Origin: Tubiluchus corallicola
Taxonomy: Eukaryota > Priapulida > Priapulimorpha > Priapulimorphida > Tubiluchidae
Direction: 5' to 3'
NCBI GenBank assembly: GCA_030141605.1
Contig: JAQGDQ010000028.1
Coordinates: forward strand, 7,501 to 69,500
Length of the DNA stretch: 62,000 nt
A program made the position numbers and the translations under genes. The notes beneath the pieces are model-generated. The model searched no databases. It saw only the letters and a program-made list of their open reading frames with translations, and was not told where the DNA came from. This document shows, in pieces, positions 56,666 to 62,000 of this stretch. Within the stretch, counting starts at the first letter, position 1. Every line of letters starts with the position of its first letter.

Positions 56666-57535
56666 CGCACTAGTTCTTGGTTTTCTTATCATTAAGACCC
56701 TTCATTCGATGGGTCTTCAGTTGACAAGAGACTCTCGAATTTTAATCCAATGATTCCAATATTATCCTATCCACAGACTTTCAAGTAATGCATGTGGGTT
56801 AAATATACTTTACAAAATTTTCGCTTGAAAACTGACTGAGGATTCAGTGAGGCACAAAATCGATGAACGAGTGAAATGCGGACCACAGCTAAGGTATCAC
56901 TGATCAATGCCAGTTGTCATTAACCAGTCAGCACACTAAAAAAAACATTGTATATCTTTAGCCTCTTCAGAGGCAACTGACGTTGTTTGGAGCGATTTGC
57001 ACAGAAAAGGTTTAAAGTTTCACGATTTTGTCGCAAAATTATTGGAATGAAGAAACCAACGTGTGGTTGAGAAAGAAAGAACAGGGACTGCAAAAAAATT
57101 ACCGGTACCATTACTTGGAATATTTAATTAGATCAAAACAAATTTGATAGACCATAATAGCTACACGCTCTAGGACTATAGTTAGGATCACGCTTTGCTG
57201 GAGCATTTACGTCGACATGGAAGGTGTAAATGTCCAAATTAAAGAATAATGCAGGAGAAGACTTGTAGTACATAAATGTTAAAACACAAATGTGTACTGC
57301 TTAACATGAAATTACCAAAAAGTGCACTTAGGTAAAAAAACGTCCAAGAAACTTACAGTTACCCGAAGTCAATTTGCAAAGCCCGAGGCCTGTGCAAAAG
57401 CATGTGTAATAAGCTAAAACAAATGGCTTCATAAATTTACTGACTAAAGTTGCGCCGCGGCGACTACTGAAACACATAACTAATCTCCTATTTAATTTAG
57501 AACACATGTAAACATGTTGGTACTGCTAGCACTGC

Positions 57536-57577
57536 CCTCTGGCATCGCTGACATACCTGCTACAAGAGGGCGTTACT
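57536..57577. promoter_or_regulatory. Inverted pair of CTCF-like motifs
   Basis: ACTGCCCTCTGGCATC and, about 20 bp on, CTACAAGAGGGCGTTA are inverted matches to the CTCF core (AGGGGGCGC/AGAGGGCG). Binding is inferred only. Confidence 0.25.
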
Positions 57578-57579
57578 TC

Positions 57580-59010
57580 ACGCGATCCGGTTTTGAGCTC
57601 AGTTTACAGTTCGTGGTTTCTACGTCAATAAATTAATTTTGATACTTATAGACAAAACGCTTTAACAGAGCTCTGGCCGAAATATTAAGAGAGAATCTGT
57701 AATCAAAGACATGCTCGTACAGATACTAGCTAGTCTAGAACAGGGCGATAAAAAAACCCTATTACAGTCTTAAATGTCTGAAATTTGCAAATGCCGTTTG
57801 CAGGGAGAGGTACAATCAAAATTTGATTGCTAATAGCTGCTTTCGATTAAGAATGCGTCCCACACTTTAATTCTTCAATGTAGAAACAATATTTCCGTGG
57901 TTTGGAATCAGTCTTGTTTAAAATGCGCGGCAGGAGTTCTATTCTCTGCACAGCCAGACTTTTTACATTCTATTTCAAGCATGTTCTTTAACAGCCGCCT
58001 AACTTTAATTTAATCCTCACAGCACTGATGCATAGTGACTGCGCTTAATTGCACGTAGTTGTTAATTTGGCAAATCCAATTTCATTGGTGTTCAAAGGAC
58101 TGAGTTTTAATTAAAGCGTGTGTATATCAATTTAAAGAACGTATGGAAGTTGACAGAATCCATTGAGATTGAAACAGTATAGGCTTTGTGATGTGACATG
58201 ATTGATTAGGTACGAAAACTGTGACTCTTGCAAGACTGTTTTCCTCATCAATGACAGAAAACCAGTCTTGTTACTTCAAAGCTCAATTCCTGGGTGACTC
58301 GCACATTACAAAATATACTTCAGGTGATGCTGCCTGCACAATCAGATCTCAAAACTGAAATATTTTGTTTCAAATCACATTAAGAGATAGAGAATGTTAT
58401 TAATTATCAGATCTGTCAACAAATACAAAATTACATAATGTGATTAATATTTACTTCTAGCAGTACTATACCTAAATACTTGACCGACCGACATTACAAT
58501 GCAAAATTGAGTAAAAAATAAATGGCGGCTCGTTCATCTTTACAAACTCGTTTTGAACTTCCTGTTGACGCACGGTGACCAGAAAGCATTAGGATGTCAG
58601 CTGGTATATCTTGTCTATAACTTACTACGACTTGGTACCAACAAGACCCAAAAATAGGACGGCCGAATAGAAATTTATTAACGGATAATGCAAGACCAAA
58701 AGGGGCCCCAGAATTCATTGTAGGTACCTATCTAGATGTACACAGTTTAGGCGTGAAATATGACAGTCGACACGGTTGACTAGACGTGACATTTCAAGTT
58801 GATACATGGCTTCCCTGATAACAGATTCATTTAATTAGCATGGGTAATGGTTTCAGATGCACAGGGAAATACGATTGCGCAATGCTAGTTCGCCTGGATT
58901 TCAATGACTGCTGCCACTTCTTGATCATGATAATGGCAGCGATCAAGTTTCACATTTAAGAGTACGCTCGGTTTCCAGGAGGGGTGGGACGATGACTAAG
59001 ATATATTTAG
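57580..59010. other. No gene seen
   Basis: No exon or repeat boundary that I can support. Confidence 0.4.
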
Positions 59011-59017
59011 CACTCTG

Positions 59018-59245
59018 ATCCCAGGGCGACTGTGATGACTACAATGGCGCAAAATAAAGAACACACTACTGGGAATAGTAAAAAAAAGAAGATAAACATG
59101 ACTTAGAGAAACTAAGCACCCTATTCCCAGGGCGATGTTGACAATGATGCAAAATATAATAAACGCTATTTGGGCATGTTTAACACCTTGTTCCCAGAGT
59201 GGTTGGAGTGACAACTTGACAACGATGCAAAACAAAAACAAAACA
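59018..59245 (+). repeat. Three diverged tandem units
   Basis: CCCAGGGCGA(C/T)(T/G) at about 59020 and 59127, and CCCAGAGTGG at about 59195, each run into GA(T/C)(G/A)A(T/C)...ATG(G/C)CGCAAAA or GATGCAAAA words. Spacing is uneven (about 107 and 68 bp). Confidence 0.5.
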
Positions 59246-59249
59246 TTAT

Positions 59250-61735
59250 TGAAAATATTAACAAGGGCGGATATAAACATTATATGGTCTGTTTCGTGTC
59301 ATGGTTTGTGTCATTGTAGCATATCCACATACGCTCAAATGACACAACACATTGCAATGATATACAATTTGTACAAATAGCTCGGATAGCTGTCCTTACA
59401 ACATCCGATTTGAATTTAAATTTATCATGTGGATGATATTGCAGATATGACAGCTGCAGCTTTGAAGCACAAACCACTAACGTATGAAACGCATGAAAAT
59501 CCTAACAATTGGGGAATGCAAACCTTTTAACTGTTGAGATTAAATCTGCTGATCTCTAAATTAATTTTTCATATAACTTCATCAATCATTTTTAGAATAC
59601 AAATATTGTTTATTAACAAAAACCGTGTCATATTCTTATAGGCGCATGAACCATGATCAATGTTAAAGCTATAACATTCTCACATAACTCGCAATGAGGC
59701 TTTGTTTTGCAGCTGAATAGTTTTGTGCTGCAATGCATTCAATACCAAAAGAACAACATGTTTGACCTTTAATCATTTGTTTTCACAATCTAAATTCTCA
59801 ACATTCGGTGTTTTGATATTTTGCGTGCGGGTAGAATGACTTATGCTTCATTTTCATTACGTCTCAAGTAGCCTTATGGAGGAAACATACTACATTAATT
59901 TCAAAGCTTAATTTCTGAAACATTATTATCAGAACAAACTGGTTGGAAGCCATAGTTTATAGAGCTCATTCAGGTTAATAATCTCAGCAAAATTCCCACG
60001 CAAAAATCACAATCTTGACAAGAGTAGTTAATTCAGCTCAAAAGTCAGGCAGGCAATATTGTTTAAAGGTCAACATCTAAAATCGCCGGCGTGTTGTTCC
60101 ATCAAGCCATTAGATTTAATTAGCTGCTTCATTTCTTAATTTTCATCACAACACTGATTAGATTTTCAATCGCATTATTCAATAATCTTAATCGTAAAAG
60201 CTTGTAGAGATCACCCACTGTTAAGTCTGTAGGATGGCCTTAATCAATGACATGCTTATGTATCCATCTGTCCGTCTGCGTGTCAGTCTATTTAGTTAAG
60301 CAAACAAAAAAGAGGCAAGCAGTAATCCATCTGTTTCCTCAACTTAATCATTTTATTGAATTTTTAACAAAAACAGCTGAATTACCGATTGACTGACTGA
60401 TCAGCCAACTGATTGGACGTTACTGTCATTGCCAGTTAATCCATTGCTGTTGTAAATGTCGCGTAATATTACCCAACACTTTCTGGTTATCAAACTGAAA
60501 CATTTGTGGCAAAGCGTCTTTCCCATAATAGCCTCCCACAGCTATCACACAATGAACTGATACCCGTGAAATCATCGCGAATGTCAATTAGTGTGGACGC
60601 CAAGGAAAATTTTTCAACAGTTTATAGTCGATACATTTGCAAGTTGGTGAAAAATTGCCCAATTTAACCTTATACGATTGGCGTCGATTGCCTAATGCAC
60701 TGCGCGCGCAATCGTTCTTGGGAAGGAGTAAATAGTCATAAGCAATGGCTTCAGAAAATTCAGGTACATTAAAAGTACGACCAAAGTTAGTTTTGCTTTT
60801 CTTACTGTAGGCCTACATAAATCGCAGACGATGCCTCAAATGTCGATTCAATGGGTAAGTCCATTACAGTAAAGATAGAACCTATAAAGGGAATATGGGT
60901 AGGCTTTTGGAGAGGTAGGTGAGTTAGAGTTAGCTACATGGGCAGATAGGTTGGTGGGTAGCCAGACAAGTAAAGTAGTACAAACATCGATTGCACAGGA
61001 AAAACTGATGCGGAAACAGACTGACTGACCGACGCACAGGAAAATAAGTAAGCAGACACACAGACAATCAGATACATTTGTCAATGCCACGAAAATAATT
61101 GACGAGCAATTGAGCATACTACACAGCATGTACAGTACTACTATATGTAGTACACATACACACATGAATTCTGTGCTGTTTTTTAATTTTTGTTATTAGT
61201 ACAGCAGCCCCATGCCGGCATGTACACTGTTATCTGTTCCTGGTGTTTCTAACATTACTTACACAGACGAACTACCTATGTCATAAGGAGACGGTAAGAC
61301 AATGCCATGACACGCGACAGTGGAGCTGACTGCCTCTTACGGGCACATTCACGATTTCAGTTTTTGCTTACAGACATTTTTGAAAGACCTTTTCTGCAAC
61401 ATGCAAGAGACGTGGCTATTACAAATTCATCATAATAGACAAGTGTGGCCTAGAGGAGGAAAGGTGCTAATTGAGATGAAAACAGAGAAGTACATTAGGC
61501 TTCTTCAAACAAAGCCTCAAGCATGCTGATGAGGGAAATAGGTGGCGATGGCATTTAAAAATGTCAGAAAAAATGCCACCTGAGAAGGTAGTTATGAATA
61601 TGCAGAATCCTTGCTCCCACATATAAATAAACTAGTCATACAAAAGAAGTCCACATTGATTTAGCAAACTGTACTTCATACAAAGCTATAAAATAAGTAA
61701 GATCTATCTGCAGCACTACATCCATCTTTTGGGAC
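59250..61735. other. No gene seen
   Basis: Non-coding. Short GACTGACTGAC and CAGACACACAGAC simple-sequence words occur near 60389 and 61015-61075. Confidence 0.4.
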
Positions 61736-61743
61736 AAGATAGA

Positions 61744-61800
61744 CAGCCGACTGATCATGATTGAAGTTAAGCAATGCCCAACTTGGTCAGTAAAACGTGT
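61744..61800 (+). repeat. Second 5S rRNA-derived fragment
   Basis: CTGATCATGATTGAAGTTAA, then GCAATGCCCAACTTGGTCAGTA, follows the 5S rRNA internal promoter region (GATCACCGAAGTTAAGCAACGT, then GGTCAGTA). The flanks lose the 5S match, so this is a SINE3-like fragment or a 5S pseudogene. Confidence 0.55.
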
Positions 61801-62000
61801 TCAATAGTCATTTTGGAGAGTTTTATATGCCATACTAAACCTGGCTGTAATATCTCATTCAAGGATGATGTATTCATATACAGAAACGTGGCTAAAACAT
61901 ATATGTAGTTGGGTTTGTGGCATGCATTAGGATTTGATCATGCTTCTATGTTTCGTAAAGCGTTGTTCATCATTTAGTACTTGTATTTGGTATTTTGTGT

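Noticed and set aside
58494-58718. 74-codon minus-strand frame (PFGLALSVNKFLFGRP)
   Set aside because: It looks protein-like, but I found no splice sites, family likeness or supporting context.
1-62000. CRISPR arrays, operons, phage or bacterial defence genes
   Set aside because: The window is animal DNA with spliced genes. The regular repeats present are minisatellites, not repeat-spacer arrays.

Overview
The window is AT-rich, intron-rich animal DNA. The GT-AG introns, a large split coiled-coil gene, RNA polymerase III-type repeats, and many DNA transposon and LINE remnants indicate an invertebrate metazoan. I cannot fix the phylum from sequence alone.

The one gene I identify with high confidence is the orthologue of TRIP11/GMAP-210 (thyroid receptor-interacting protein 11), a Golgi tether, on the minus strand. 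Sixteen exons from 37212 down to 10718 join with matching splice phases into one open frame of 1637 residues plus stop. They end in a GRAB (GRIP-related ARF-binding) domain and the conserved family C-terminus. The N-terminus, expected to carry the membrane-curvature ALPS motif, is not found in the window.

Layout. 1-8.0 kb is repeat territory: a TTAA-flanked piggyBac-like element, two degraded minus-strand LINEs, a LINE/SINE-type 3' tail and a trinucleotide-rich tract. 8.08-8.39 kb holds a plus-strand terminal-type exon of unknown identity. 9.7-10.7 kb is a hAT-type element whose end lies about 10 bp past the TRIP11 stop codon. 10.7-37.2 kb is TRIP11. Its introns hold two MITE-like elements with terminal inverted repeats, a PIF/Harbinger element with a MADF remnant, a GC-rich hAT-type MITE, a 45-bp minisatellite and a partial duplication of the GRAB exon. 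They also hold a 5S rRNA-derived SINE fragment, an orphan SLC13-like terminal exon and a 254-codon plus-strand open exon ending in a discoidin-like pattern.

38-62 kb is gene-poor. It holds a mariner-like transposase remnant, several tandem repeats (including a minisatellite with a 106-bp higher-order unit), a second 5S-derived fragment, a tRNA-like fragment, and a pair of weak divergent exon candidates near 53 kb. No operon-like or defence-type system is visible. The points most worth checking are the hAT insertion at the TRIP11 stop, the decoy splice acceptor made by the partial GRAB exon duplication, and the three plus-strand terminal-type exons with no visible upstream exons.
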